A stretch of 64,000 bases of DNA, taken from Macquaria australasica. Its lineage: Eukaryota > Chordata > Actinopteri > Centrarchiformes > Percichthyidae. The position numbers and the translations under genes were made by a program. The notes under the pieces are model-generated. The model made no database searches. It had not been told where the DNA came from and was given only the letters and a program-made list of their open reading frames with translations. Each line of letters begins with the position of its first letter. Position 1 is the first letter of the stretch. The DNA is taken from the NCBI GenBank assembly GCA_005408345.1, contig SEMN01000225.1:186001-250000 (forward strand), given 5' to 3'. Positions 49,409 to 61,735 of the stretch are shown in pieces.

Positions 49409-49863
49409 GTGTATTCAGACAAAACACAAAGCGAATTTTAGAGGCGGTGTGGTTGCATACAAAGTCAATAGAAAGACGCGATTAGACGCAAATTCCCTCG
49501 GGGTGGCATGAATTGACTCAAAGACGAATACGCACGAGTGGAACATGTTTCAACTTGAGCAAATAATTCAGACGTGAACATGCTGCTTCATAAATGTATA
49601 GAGGCGAGAGGGAAACGAGAGAGAGACTGGAGGGAAGTAACAGAAAGAACTGGAGTTTCTGGTGAGCTGTGAGATCAGTCAGAGGCTGAGTTGAACACAA
49701 ACACACAGACAAACTCCCAGTGTGCTGGTGCATCTGTTGATAACTAGCTTAAAGTTAACTGTGCAGTCAGTACATTGACTCTTTGGAGCAAATAAACACA
49801 AAGCAGAGAAATTCACGTGAATGACGCAAGTCAAAGAATCGCTTCATTTTCTGTCCGAACTCA
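49409..49863. mobile_element. Inverted-repeat element with RTTCRGAC ends, about 455 bp
   Basis: Left end GTGTATTCAGACAAAACACA then AAGCGAATTTT; right end, reverse complemented, GTGAGTTCGGACAGAAAATG then AAGCGATTCTTT. It is comparable to 45631-46057. The target duplication is uncertain. It contains GACGCGATTAGACGCAAATT but no coding frame. Confidence 0.65.
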
Positions 49864-52800
49864 CCTTAATGAGACTCAACCATACTGTGTGGGACAGAAA
49901 CCCAAAACAATGAGCTAAAAGTTGCATAGACCTGCAGAGTTAGTTGTTGATTCTCAGTGAGTTTGGCACTATAAGCACATTGCTATGCTGTCATCTGTGG
50001 TTAAATTAAGACCCACCTCCTGTCAATCCAATCCCATCAAGCCTAAAAATATATCCTCTTCAAATACAGATGAAGAAGACAGAAAATCAGGTTTTTTTGC
50101 CCAGGTTTCTTATAAATGTCACACAAAGCACAGCCTGGTTATTTCAACCTGGATGTAAGGTTTGTAAATCCACCAAATCAAACTTGGGATACATGAATTA
50201 CAGGGTTACAGACAGACTTCTCCATGCATGTTAATGTAGCCACTTCATCTTGTTAGTGGTTATACTTGTAGCCGACCTGCTTAATTAGGCTGTGTTATGA
50301 TAAAATAAGGGATCACACATGGCCCAGTCATGAGGGGTTTGTCTGCCCTTGGCTGATGTTGTATTTATCTTTAATTGCATTCTCCCTGTGGGTGACATAA
50401 CACCTGGAGCTACAATGCAAAACTGATGCTGTTATTCTGTTATTCTCAACTGAAAACATTGAGTGATGTCAATTATGTGCTCTCTTATTAAAAAAACTGT
50501 TTGACCTCTCTGACTCAGTGTCTGTGTGTCCTTGGTAGAATAGATATTAATCTCTGTAATTAATTGGGTTAATCATAATTCTGACTTTACATTGTACCAC
50601 TGAGGCGTTATCTGAAGACACCTGCTCAACATGCCTAATGATGCGACAGAAAGCTTCCTATGAAGCATTTTTCATTATCACATACCCTGCTGAGATGTGC
50701 TGAGCTCTGACTGGAGGGAAGGAAATAAAACTCACAGATTAGCAGAGAAAAGCACAATTACACGTCCTGGAGTGAGAGAGAGTATTAAACAACAGAAAAT
50801 GTGAAGATGTGATGAGAAGTAAGGATGGAGTGAGGCAACCAGTGACAAAGCATTTGTTCTCAATTATCGTAAAAAATAATAAGCACATTAGAAATGCAGC
50901 TGTTTTTGTTCTTGCTGTGATGTTGGTTTTCCTTTCCTTCAGAAGAAACAATTTGCTGCCATTTATTCTTCTGCCATATGAAAAAAACTAAGAGTAACTG
51001 TGAAACCATCATTAAGTTCTTTGTTCATTAAGTGCTTTCATATCGTTGCTGCTTTACATTATACTGTCAGTTACTTACCCACAAAAAGAAATAAACTGTT
51101 GCAAAAAAAATGTCTGTGTCCCTTGACAAACTTCAATGACAGCAGTAAATCCCAAAATAATGTTACGAATCATATTTAAAACGGGGTCATTTTAAACAAG
51201 TCTTTTCACCTTTGACTTTGAGGTAAATATTTCTTTTCCACTTAGAATGAGACTTGAAAGTTGCTGAAAGCAGCATGTACTGTGGCTGTGTTAGCTAATA
51301 ATATGAAATATGGATGTGGATATTATATGCATATATTGTTTAAGATTCTGCTCTCTGCTTTTGTCATTCTTGAGATAACGGTGGATTCAGAGTAAAAAAA
51401 AACAAACTCCATAGCTCTTCTTTAGAGGACACAAAAAAGTAGGGCTAACAGACATGTAGCATTATAGCAATAACAAGCTACTGGTTTTGCGCCACTTAGC
51501 ACCTAGTTCAGAGCTAATCAGGAATGATATACAGATTTCTAGCACTTGGCACATATTTAGGAGTCTACTCTTTAGTAATTTAACGTACTATACTAATGCA
51601 CTACATATGAATCCCTGACCCCTTCAAAGTGATTCAGGAACTAGTGTTACTTGTTAGCTATTAGCTGTCAGTTCCTGATTTCTACTCAAGAATCATTCAC
51701 TTTAGGAATATCACCCACAATTCAGACTAAAATAAATATTGTTTGGTACCAAAGCAGTAAACATAAGGAAATATAAATCTTTTCTACATTTTCTTTCCTT
51801 CCAATTCAGTTTTTCAGTTTTATTTATATAGCGCCATATCATAACAAAGTTAGCTCAGTTGTTTGTATTGATACTAAGGGAACCGTTAGCTAAAAAGTTT
51901 TAAGAACTCTGCATAGTCAGAGTCAAGCCACTCACTGCTGAAAATCATTTCCTCTGCCATCAGCCACCTGAGCACAGTCCTCTAAAGTTTGTAACATATG
52001 GGTCACTGGTTGTGATACTGAAATATAGACCTAATATGATTTACTGTACATGTGATCTTAGAGTGTAAGCACTAGTCATAGCCTACAGCCTAGATTTTAA
52101 TCATTTAGATGATTTGATCGCCTTCACTTGATGTGATCGTATCCTGAATACCAAACAGCATGTGAGTCACTCATGATATCTGTCAATTTAATGTCATAAA
52201 TGTGTGAAGTCATAGCTGGAACTACGAGTGTATATTATGATTAGGTGGAAAACTACAATATATTTCTCATGCCAGTTGAGCAAAGATATAATTCATATGG
52301 AAAGCCGTATATATGCCTGCACAGCTCCAGTGTCTCACTTTTTGTTATGAGGCATTAGCGAAACAAAACCGAACAGCTAAATTTACATCAATTCATTGGA
52401 CTAAAATATTTGTCAGTTGTTTGCCTGGTTCAACACCTCCGTATCCACTGAGGGTTATGTTTTCACTATAAATCTGAAAGTGAAGAAATGCAATTAGAAA
52501 TTTAGCGTATAGCTCAATGTTATACTGATATTGACTGCCGATCCCCAGTGCAGACCAGACAATATTCAGCTACAGTCCTAATGAGCCGCTTTAAATCAGG
52601 AACCAGATACACTTCTCCACTTTGCTGTCCCGAATACATGTACCCAGGCCTATCATCTATTCCCTCACATGTGTAACAGTAGTTCATATTCATATGTGTG
52701 CAGGCACATAAAGGTAAACTTGCAGGTACACACAATCCACACAACATAGCCCTGGGGCTTTAGTTGGTGGGGGAAATAATTGACAAGCCCTCTCCGCTTT

Positions 52801-53039
52801 TTCAGTTGCTACTGTCAAGATGTCCTTGATCAAGGCTTGTAACTCTGAAGTGTTTGCTGGAGCTGCGCAACAAGCGAAAGTGTGATTTTAATGTCTACTG
52901 CATGAATTTTTGGCTACCTTTAAACCTGATGACTAAACCTACAAAGACTGGACAAACTACACGTGACGGTTGTTTCCACCAACTTGCACAGATTTTCAGG
53001 AAGTCCCAGAGCTGAGGGGTACTGACCGTAAAAAAAAAA
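49864..53039. other. Non-coding spacer; weak TTTATTTATATAGCGCC repeat fragment at about 51825-51860
   Basis: The string TTTTATTTATATAGCGCCAT at 51819-51838 resembles a tail common in fish retroposons, but too little remains to classify it. The rest shows no exon or repeat. Confidence 0.4.
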
Positions 53040-53044
53040 CTTTA

Positions 53045-53600
53045 GTTTTGAGCCAAGACTTAGATCTTCAGGCAGGGCTCTGCTGGCTGTTCCTGAGGCT
53101 CTGGCTCATAGGGGAGCAGCAATTCAGTAATATAACTGGGAGCTGAACCATGAAGTGCTTTAAAGGTAATCAGTAAAATCTTAAAATCAATTCTAAAACT
53201 AACTAGTAACCAGTGAAGAGAGGCTGAAACAGGAGTGACATGATCTTGTCTTCTAGTATTTGTTAAAAGCGGAGCAGCTGCATTTTGTACCAGCTGAAGG
53301 TGTGAGATAGTTTTTTGGTTTAACCCTGAATTCAATGAATTGCAATAATCTAATCAAGATGACATAAAAGCATGAATGACCTGATTTTTTAGACGTTCCT
53401 TAATTGAAAAAAACATGATTGAACAACTTTTGTAACTTGTTTTTCAAATAAAGGTCACTGTCAAATATTACACCCAGGTTTCTGGCTGCAGGTTTGATAT
53501 TTATAGACAGGGAGACAGGATGCTTTTATACAAGTGAGACAGACTTTGGAGGACCAAAAAGAATGATTTGTTTTTATTTAGCTGGAGAAAGGTTTGGGAT
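53045..53600 (-). pseudogene. LINE reverse-transcriptase relic (CR1/L2/Rex1-like), C-terminal part
   Basis: The minus strand reads in pieces: a degenerate LQLNKNKS and FLVLQSLS stretch near 53560, then SLSINIKPAARNLGVIFDSD near 53510-53455. After a frameshift comes the open segment 53335-53060 containing HLQLVQNAAAPLLTNTRR, HVTPVSASLHWLLVSFRIDF and KILLITFKALHGSAPSYI. This order (thumb region and post-RT tail) is that of fish non-LTR retrotransposons. The catalytic YADD part is absent, consistent with old decay. Clade not resolved. Confidence 0.85.
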
Positions 53601-53955
53601 ATAGAACACGTCTAAAAAGAAGTCAAAAGGGCAAGAAACACAAGCAGTCAGAGGATCAGACAGGTTTTAAACAAAATCCCAGGTTGGCCAAACCTAGGAG
53701 GGAAAAACAGACTTTGAACTTTGAAAGAAAGAACAGAAGCAAATGGAATTGATGACTGTATTTAGTTTCATAACATGCTGGCAAAGGACTGCAGCTGAAA
53801 ATTAGCCGACTGGCTAACGCTAGCACATTTACAGACATGTTGGTTATTGTGTGTGGTCCTTTAAAGCAGCAGTAATCAACATTTTTACAATAACAATGGG
53901 ATCAAATGAGTATATGTAATGTGAAAGCAGTCGCCCTGACAAACCAACAGATAAT
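53601..53955. other. Short spacer, nothing recognised
   Basis: AT-rich. The minus-strand frame 53656-53838 has no domain. Confidence 0.4.
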
Positions 53956-53959
53956 TATC

Positions 53960-54255
53960 CCTTACAACAAATTAGCACAGACAGAGTTAATGACGGGCTG
54001 CTGAACATGGTGGAGCATTTAGCAGCTAAACAACCCTCAGGAGTTGGTCGAGACCAAACCATAGCTAAAAGGAGAGTGAATATTAGACACAACTCTGAGT
54101 GAATGCTAATGTGGCTCTGCTTTATGTGTAAATAGCCAACTGTATGCTAACAAATTCAACATGTCAACTAAAAACTGTGATATTTCAGTGTTGTGTTAAC
54201 AGCCTGTTTTTTCTGCCCCCAACTGGCCATAAGACAACTTATTGCAGGTTTAAAT
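53960..54255 (+). mobile_element. Teleost repeat (GAGCATTTAGCAG family), plus-strand copy 2
   Basis: GCTGAACATGGTGGAGCATT, TAGCAGCTAAACA, AGGAGTTGGTCGAGACC, AGGAGAGTGAATATTAGACA, GAATGCTAATGTGGCTCTGC, GTTAACAGCCTGTTTTTTCT and GCCCCCAACTGGCC occur in order. It matches 33836-34110. Confidence 0.75.
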
Positions 54256-54748
54256 ATATAAAAAATATAGAAATTAGTACCCAAACTATAATTGTAAACA
54301 TCCATCAAAGTTTACAGATTGATAAACTTTGACCCTCTGTACTTGCTGTAGTTGAGCACACACAGCTCTCATGTGCAATAGGGATTGTTAGCTACAGGTT
54401 GGTTGCGCCTACTTTTGGTTTAACCCGTTGGCTTGTTCACTACCTGTTTGATCGTCTGAACACTTCTCTTCGTTACTCACCCCAATAAACTTTGTTGTAG
54501 AAATGACGCCATTTTCCCAGACCTTAGCATTTCCTTTGGTAAGAACAATGTTATCACAACCGATACAGATGATGTCGTTATTTATGCCGTCCATCAGACT
54601 TCGTAGCATTGATTTCACAAAAGACCACCTGAGTATTCAGAGTATTGGTACATCACTTCAGATGGCGACAGGAAGAAGTGCCAAGGGAAGTCAGTGAGGG
54701 CTTGTTAAACACTACTGGAAGTCTTGTTTACCTCTTGCATGTGTCCAG
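54256..54748. other. Spacer between repeat and LINE relic, nothing recognised
   Basis: Two opposite overlapping frames (54409-54618 - and 54503-54697 +) show no domain. Part may be decayed LINE sequence. Confidence 0.35.
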
Positions 54749-55140
54749 GATTATCCGATTTCTAGACCTCAGTATGTCAGACTGAATAATAATGTTTCTG
54801 ACATCATCCTCTCTGAATCAGCTGCACCCCAGGGTACAGTCTTATCTTCTTTTATTTTCTTAGTACACAGCTATGTGCAGGCAAACACAAGTGATCTCCA
54901 AATATCGTCTGCTCTTGGACAAGTCAAACGGCAACGACCAGATATATAGAGAAGAGGTGGAGAGATTTAGCTGGAGTGAGGATAGCCAATGTACTGTATC
55001 TGATTATTAAAGATAATTGGGTTGTTGGTTGTTACATATCTGGGTGGTCACGCAGATATGAACTGGAGTCAGTGAATACAAATGCTGTGTGAAGGCGAAG
55101 AAGGCATTAACACTCTTTGCTTGTTAAATAAAGGTTGGAA
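54749..55140 (+). pseudogene. LINE reverse-transcriptase relic, palm region
   Basis: The open segment 54749-54949 includes SRPQYVRLNNNVSD and the RT signature AAPQGTVLSSFIF, close to the GAPQGxVLSPFLF block of fish non-LTR retrotransposons, and ends at a stop at 54947. About 55030-55075, in another frame, VVTYLGGHADMNWS matches the later YLGVxLDxKLDW block, followed by remnants of NTxALYKKGQSRL. The catalytic YADD segment between them is missing or unreadable. Orientation is opposite to the relic at 53045-53600, and the block types differ, so these are separate insertions. Confidence 0.8.
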
Positions 55141-56434
55141 AAAAATCTCTAATTTCTGAAATTCCTCTGGCAGTGACCGCACGGCTATGAATGAATTTAT
55201 TTCCTGCTGGCGCTGCTGCTTGGATATGGTTGCCTTGGTAACAAGTGCAGACTGATGAAAACAAGGGGAAGTTTCTCCATCATGGCCTTGTTAACACAGG
55301 TACTCCAAACACAACATACTGGACTATATGATATAAATGGCCATCAGACAAAAAAAAAAAGGAGGGGGGGGGGACAAATCTTTCAGAATAAATTCTCACC
55401 CTTGTGCAGTGACACTATTTGCCTGCTAAATATACATTCAGTCATCTGTGCTGAATTGATGTGCAGATGGCCAAGTGGAACATGAAGACAAACAGTTGTT
55501 CAAGTTTCTGAATTCATAGCAAACAGACATTTAACACCCTTTGTGTGAGTAACGCTTTAGAGTGTCTTACATTCATACACATATACACTCATTCACATGC
55601 TTGCTTTTTTTCAAAACGTCAGAGCATTTAGACTGTGAAAAAAGCAGGCTAAGATTCTGCTATTAGAGTAACATTACTGTTCTACTAGAAAAAAATAAGC
55701 ATTTGGAGTCAAAGGAGTTGACTCTGAAGAAAACAAATCTAGTGGAAAAACAAATATGATAGTCTGAGTGTAAAACATCCAGTCTACTCAGTAATTTAAA
55801 CAGTGGATAAATAGTCATTTAGCTACTAAATAGGTTTGATTTTAATGTTCAGAACAATTGCTTTTTCTTTTTGCATGTTTTCTCCACTGTGAAAGTGATA
55901 TAAATCTTACACCGTAAATCACATATTGTTCTCTGTGGGCATCTTTAAGGGTAGGCGTAAATTAGAGGTACTGTCATTGCTAAAGTGTTAAGCCATTTGT
56001 GTTGGAATGACAATCACAACTCCAGATGTGAACTTACCACAATTCTTGCACTGTGTCTTCTTTTGAATGTCAAAGCAGGAAAACCACAAGTAGAAATAAT
56101 AATATTAACCATGGCCCAGTTCCAGCTATGACAAGTCAAAATGTCTGTTGTGAAAAAGGTCTGTTTTTCACAGGAGACAACATTATAGGAGTTCATATTC
56201 TATAATAGTTTATCTATAATAGTTTCAACCCCATGTGTACTTTACATTGAGTTATTGGCCATAAAGAGATCCCTTTCCTACTGTAATGGAAGAGGGGACA
56301 AGACCCACAGTCCTCATTCTGCTAAAATATACCTTCTGAAGTTCATAGGCTAATATGAGGCTTCTGTCACGACTCCACCGTGCTCATTGTTGTCCCTGGT
56401 GTTTCTGGTGTTTTTTTCCCTCCCTCTTGTGTCT
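55141..56434. other. Spacer with an A-G rich tract (about 55350-55375) and an X-box-like site at 55228-55242
   Basis: GGTTGCCTTGGTAAC at 55228-55242 fits an RFX X-box. An A10 run followed by (G)8-like sequence is at about 55350-55373. No exon recognised. Confidence 0.4.
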
Positions 56435-56461
56435 TGTGTGTGTGTGTGTGTGTGTGTGTGT
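56435..56461. repeat. (TG)13 microsatellite
   Basis: Short TG run; three overlapping frames across it (56355-56657) are repeat-driven. Confidence 0.95.
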
Positions 56462-57109
56462 CTGGAAGGCGTGGCTGTCACCTACACATCTCCTGCGCCG
56501 AGTCTGCAATCAGTCAGCACACCTGTCATTCATCAACTTTTCCACCCACTCATCGCCAGGTCATTGCTTCAGTTTGTGCGGTAGCAAGCTCTTCGGCCTT
56601 AGTGAACTTCTCTTGTCTTTGAAAGCTGTTTTTGAATCTTTTTGTGCTCAGCTCTAATCCTGTTCTCCTGTGCTTCAGGTTCATGCCATCTCCCCAGATC
56701 TTCCCCCCATCTGCCTTTCACTCGCTCTCCATCGGATCTTCCCCCACTCACGGGCTCCCCTTCCATCTCCCCCTTCCCTAGTTCTAATAAACCAGTTGTA
56801 TTTTCATCTACTCCAGTGTCTGTGTCCTGCACTTGGGTCCCACTCGTCAGCATGTAACAGCTTCAGCGGTTTGACATCGAATCCAGTGGCTATTCCCCAA
56901 AGTTTCAACCTTGCTAGTACAAAATGTATCCCATTAGCACGACTCAGCAAGGAATCACTATCCAAGGAAACAGAAAGAGAAAGTGTGCGAAAAAGGCTGT
57001 AACTTTAAAAGATGCCCACTTGATTTGTCTAACTCTGACTACTGAAGCCTCATATTAGCTTCATCTAAACTTAAACATGTATTTTTGATATAAAAAAAAA
57101 TGTGAACCT
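56462..57109. other. C/T-rich spacer, no supported gene
   Basis: Frames of 71-110 codons on both strands (56599-57002) overlap one another in a Pro/Ser-rich, pyrimidine-biased region. None shows a domain or flanking splice sites that make a convincing exon, and similar composition on both strands argues against coding. Confidence 0.4.
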
Positions 57110-57269
57110 ATCCTTTAATTTTAAATCTAGTGCTACCATCAGGTCAACATTTTAATTTGATTTATGACCAAATACCTGCAAATATAATGATCCTCAGCTG
57201 TACTTTGTTTAGTGTTTAACAGCAAATGCTAACATGCTAAACTAAGATGGTAAACACACAACATTATAC
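57110..57269 (-). mobile_element. GCTAAC-rich element, first half of an interrupted copy
   Basis: The plus strand shows CTAGTGCTACCATCAGGTCA, TATGACCAAATACCTGCAAA, TCAGCTGTACTTTG, AATGCTAACATGCTAAAC and TAAGATGGTAAAC, ending at CATTATAC. The element resumes at 57758 after the inserted hAT-like element. Confidence 0.8.
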
Positions 57270-57757
57270 CATGGATGTATTCATGGTGCCATTCAGCCTT
57301 GCTGCCAATTTGTCCCAGTGGCCACTCGTGGTACTGCAACAAGAAACCACATACGGAGCGAAAAGCATTTTCCCCATGACTTCCATTATAAAAGAGAGGT
57401 CTGTAAAACTGTTCACAGGACTCCTTCAACTGCAAACAAGGTCAATTATTATTCTTTGCATTATCCATTTTTAATCCATTTTATATGTATAAAATATTTA
57501 TAAAACTTTCTCAGAACCTAGAAAAGCTATTTTTATTTGCATGATATCGTAATGGAAACTCTGTGGGCTGAGCGGGAACGTTTGGGTGGAGCCAGTGGGA
57601 GAAACACTGTGCATTGGCAGTGGGCCATACAATATGGAAGAAAACATGGAGGCTAGGAAACGTTTTTGGCTTATGCACTCGCCGAACCATTTTCATTTAA
57701 TAAATTAACCCCATTTTGGAGTCCAGTATCCAGATCATATAATAGGCTACATCCATG
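57270..57757. mobile_element. hAT-like non-autonomous element (488 bp) inserted into a GCTAAC-rich element
   Basis: Begins CATGGATGTA and ends TACATCCATG, a perfect 10-bp terminal inverted repeat. It is flanked by CATTATAC (57262-57269) and CATTATTC (57758-57765), an 8-bp target duplication with one mismatch. Removing it joins the two halves of the surrounding element in the order seen in other copies. The right part (TTTTGGAGTCCAGTATCCAG) matches 42381-42423 and the left end matches 8692-9064. No transposase frame. Confidence 0.87.
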
Positions 57758-57850
57758 CATTATTCCTGCTAAACATCAGCATGTTAGCATTGTCAGTGTG
57801 AGTATGTTAGAATGCTGTCCTTAGCATTTGACTCATTTCACCTTTAGACA
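57758..57850 (-). mobile_element. GCTAAC-rich element, second half of the interrupted copy
   Basis: Continues CTGCTAAACATCAGCATGTT, AGCATTGTCAGTGTGAG and ATGTTAGAATGCTGTCCTTA, then fades. The end carrying GCTCTGTGAGG is lost. Confidence 0.78.
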
Positions 57851-57933
57851 CTGGAAATCCAATTAAAGATTAACACCTTTTTTGAACTGTAATTTTGTGG
57901 CTGAGTGCAGAGCTTGTTAATTCCTGAGATCTG

Positions 57934-57955
57934 TAGGGTTAGGGTTAGGGTTAGG
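57934..57955 (+). repeat. Short interstitial telomere-type repeat (TTAGGG)
   Basis: TAGGG followed by TTAGGG twice and TTAGG, about 3.5 perfect units, directly after unique sequence. Confidence 0.9.
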
Positions 57956-60900
57956 TTGATCAATGTTGTCAATGACTACCTCTAAGTGGAGGACTTATGA
58001 AAAGACACTCATTACTAGGACAATGGTTGAGCACTTGAGTCAGCTAGCGTTGGTTGGGACTGAAGACTACAAGTTAGAAAATGAAAACAAATCTTAGGGT
58101 GTGGAGTTAGAGAGAAGTGAGCTCACCAGACCTCTGTAGCCCGCTCCTCATCTCTGCCTGAGGCTAGCAGCTGGAGGCTACATTAGCCGCTACTACACAC
58201 TCAAATCTCCGAATGAATTGTCAGTAGTCAAGTTGCATTGTGGGTAATCTAAAAATGTATAAATAAATATTTATAACTTCAAAAGGGTGAGAGAAACAGC
58301 TCAGACAAGTCGGCATAACATTCTGGCATGTGTACTATTATTATTATTTATCATAAGTCAGTGGTTTATCTGTGCCTTTATGACGGGGCTGACAGCAATC
58401 CAGAAGAAAGAGAAGAACTGAGATCAGAAGATCTAATTAAGATGTGGATAAACTGTGAAGTGAATCAATGACAGGCTGCCACTGTGCCCTTGACCCAAAC
58501 TGCTCGAAGGGCCATCACCATGGTTATAAGTAACTGTGGTGGTGTGATTTTTCTTCAGAAATGCAGTTTCGATGCAGCAGTCATAGAAACTGTAACCAAG
58601 ATGTTGTCTTGCGTAACAGCATAAAGCATAGTCAAAATAGTTTATTCTTTAATGCTTTATGTGCACTCGCAAAAGTGAAAACAAGTCACTGAACTCAGCA
58701 AAAGTTTGATGACTGTGTTTTCTGGCTCATTGTTAGATCCGCTGTACACTGTTAAGGTTTCGTACAGAACTGAAGAAGTGTCAGACAGTTGTGTCTGTAT
58801 TTCTCTGCAGTCTAGTTCCTGGCTGCACACACACAAACTGAGTTACTCCCAAGAGCTGCTCCCTCTCCAAACACTTCACTTACACACATGGCAGCAGCAG
58901 TCAATGCAGGACCAATTTTCAAACCATTAAGACAATTATATAAATATAAAGTATAATTATTATTTATATTGAGACATATCTGCAACAGGCTTGAGCTCAG
59001 TTTAATAAGTGTTTACAGTTCATTGGCATTTGTTAACAAAAAGTTGTTACGTAGAACAGCAGGCATATAAAAACAGTCTCAACAGGCATAGTTTATCATT
59101 GTTATTATGTGTTATGTGTAAAATGCCACATAACAACAAACTGACATTGAGAGCCAGTGGTTGAAGAGAAATGATGGCAGGTCATCAGTGTCAACCATAA
59201 GTGGTCAAGCACTTAACAGCTACTTGAGCTAAAAGGGTTCAAGTAGGTGATGCTGTAAATATTTCTGTGACACTTAGTGGCATAAATACATCTTTACATT
59301 TACACTTTAGGGCTCCATATCATAAAAGTACCTATAATGTGTCTCTCTGTGTTGGGGTGTAAACAGGATATGAAGCCTGCTTCAGGACCTCTGCTTTGGG
59401 CCCCAGAAATCCTCGGGACAGCCCTGCTTCTCTGACCTGTAAATCAAAACACCCTTAAATCACACCTGTACCTTCAGTCACGTCCAACGGGCCAGCTGGA
59501 TAATTTGTTGCTAGAAAGCAGCACCAGTGAAATGTGCCTTCCTCGCCACTGTAAGCTGCCGTCATGGTGGGTCAGTGGGGTTTTCAAAGCGAAACGCAGA
59601 GAAGACAGATTTATGGGAGGAAAAGCAGCCATGGTCCTGTCATCTGTCGTATTTTATCACATTGTCACACACATCACATAGAGATTTACTGATCTCTGTT
59701 TAAGGAATTATGCGCATGTCTGAATGGGCTGATTATCTCATCAACTTCACATTGGAATAAATATAAAATAAAAATATTACTTCCTCTGGCAAAGTTTAGT
59801 TGTCATGTGAAACTACCTAAATTTAATTCCTAGTCTTTAGAAATAAGTGCTGTCTCTCCTTTGCCATCTTTGCTTCTTTCCTTTTTCCACTCTTCTGAAA
59901 CCTGACATGATCCGCTTGATTTGACTGTAATGACTCCCTTTCTTCTTATTACAACTTCACCAAGTATTTGTCACACTTTGCCAACTCCCAATTCCTCTTT
60001 TCCACAAACTTAAAACCAACCATAACACTTCGGCTGCAGGGACTTAGGCTTACCATTAGCTTTTATACATTTCAATTAAATAAGATCTTACCGATTTTCA
60101 AAGCAATTTCCTGATAAGAAACCCCTGAGTCCCCCTTTTCTCTGGGAAATTAAAATTCTTCAAATGAGGTTCAATTACCAGGTAAGGTAAGGTATTTAGT
60201 AAACATGAGAAAAAACCAGAACCACAGCTAGACAAAAGCCAGAGCATGATGTGTACTAGACCTGTAGGACATAGATGATTGCTGTGCAGTGAGCAACCGT
60301 GAATGTTTTAGTGCTTGTGTGGCTCAGGATTCCTTGGGGAACATCTGAGTTTGAATGTTTTCTTTCGGCAACAGCAGGAAACCTAATCGCTCGATGTTCT
60401 ACTCACCAAAAAGAACAAAACTGACAGCTTGAATCACACTTTCACGCACGCAAAGATTATGAGCATCTGATACTTTTCAGTTACACTTTAGATATATGTT
60501 TTTTTACGTGTAACCATATGCTTGACCTCCACCTACAAATGCTCCAAGGCTTTTTAAACCTGACATTCGCTGGACAGCTCTGTGGATTTGATGAATTTGC
60601 CAGCAGCACAGATCATACCACAGCAGCAGCACATTTCCTCTGGCCGGCCCAAAGCTAAATGACACCTGGGAATTTACATCATACATCATAATGACACTGC
60701 AGTGGCTGATCTTCATGAAAGGTCCACCCTTGACCCCACTGGGTTCCCTCAGGGCGTTAATCATGCGGAGGGGACTTACTTACCTGACAGGACACATCAG
60801 TTCTTTTTTTTTTTCAAGTGCCTTAATGTGAAGGCAGAATTTGGACAGAACTTCCTCTCCAATCACACTGATCTAATTTATTTGAGTTAATTAATAATGA

Positions 60901-61314
60901 CAGAGTCAAAACGTTCTTTATAGCAGTAGAGCTCCCAGAACTCTTGAGGAAGTGGTGTTGCTGATGCATGGAGTGCCAAAAGCAGGGCTGTAGTGGGAGG
61001 GTAAATGCACAAACACCATTAAAATTGAAGTCATTTTAGTCAGTGTGCTAAATTGGGTCTCTCAGGTTCTTCTGCAAATTCTAGGATCACTCATTTAGTT
61101 GGAACAGTGTATTCTGTATACACCAAATGAACATCAGCCCACCATCCACTCAACATGAGAAAAACAAACCTTCGCACTGAAGCTAGCAGTCTGACTGGAA
61201 CTGCTTTTTTGGACATGACATGGCATTACATGCACTGAATAATATCCATTAAAAAAGGACCATAAAGTAAGTAGATAGTTATGAGCACTTAAGTGAAGCC
61301 AAAGTTGTTTTTAG
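57956..61314. other. Non-coding spacer, nothing recognised
   Basis: AT-rich, with a small (ATT)n near 58330 and T10 near 60804. Frames such as 58706-58930 (+) and 60504-60764 (-) lack domains. Confidence 0.45.
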
Positions 61315-61735
61315 CAACCCTAGAGGCATGGTTCTTTGGTCCAGACCGTAATATCACAACTGATTGATGGATTGCCATAAAATTTATGGTCCCCAGATGA
61401 TGCATCCTCTGACTCTGGTGATTCTCTGACTTCCTCTAGTGCCACCAGCAGGTCCAAATTTTCACTTATCCTGTGAAATCTCTCAACATCTAGGACGCCA
61501 GTGAAATGTCTCAACAACTTTTGTATGGATTACCAAACCCTTAATTTGTCATCTGTCTCCATCATCAGGTCAAAAATGTAATAGTCCAGTAGTTAGTTTA
61601 TAACTAAATACCCACACAAAATAACATTCCCATCAGCCTCAGCTGTGCTTTGTTTTTAGTGTTAATTATCAAATGTTAGCATGGTAATATGTTAAACTAT
61701 GGTGATCATGGTGAACATTATACCTGCTTAACAAT
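61315..61735 (-). mobile_element. GCTAAC-rich element, long partial copy
   Basis: The plus strand carries GGTCCAGACCGTAATATCAC, GATGGATTGCCATAAAATTT, CATCATCAGGTC, CATTCCCATCAGCCTCAGCT, AATGTTAGCATGGTAATATG and ATGGTGAACATTATACCTGC, the reverse complement of the plus copies. An internal stretch (61440-61560) repeats the CTCAACAACTTTTGTATGGA-type block, suggesting a local duplication or rearrangement. It stops before the GCTAGCAGCTCTGTG end. Confidence 0.78.

Noticed and set aside
56599..57002. Overlapping Pro/Ser-rich frames on both strands
   Set aside because: Low-complexity composition in a C/T-rich region; mutual shadows with no domain.
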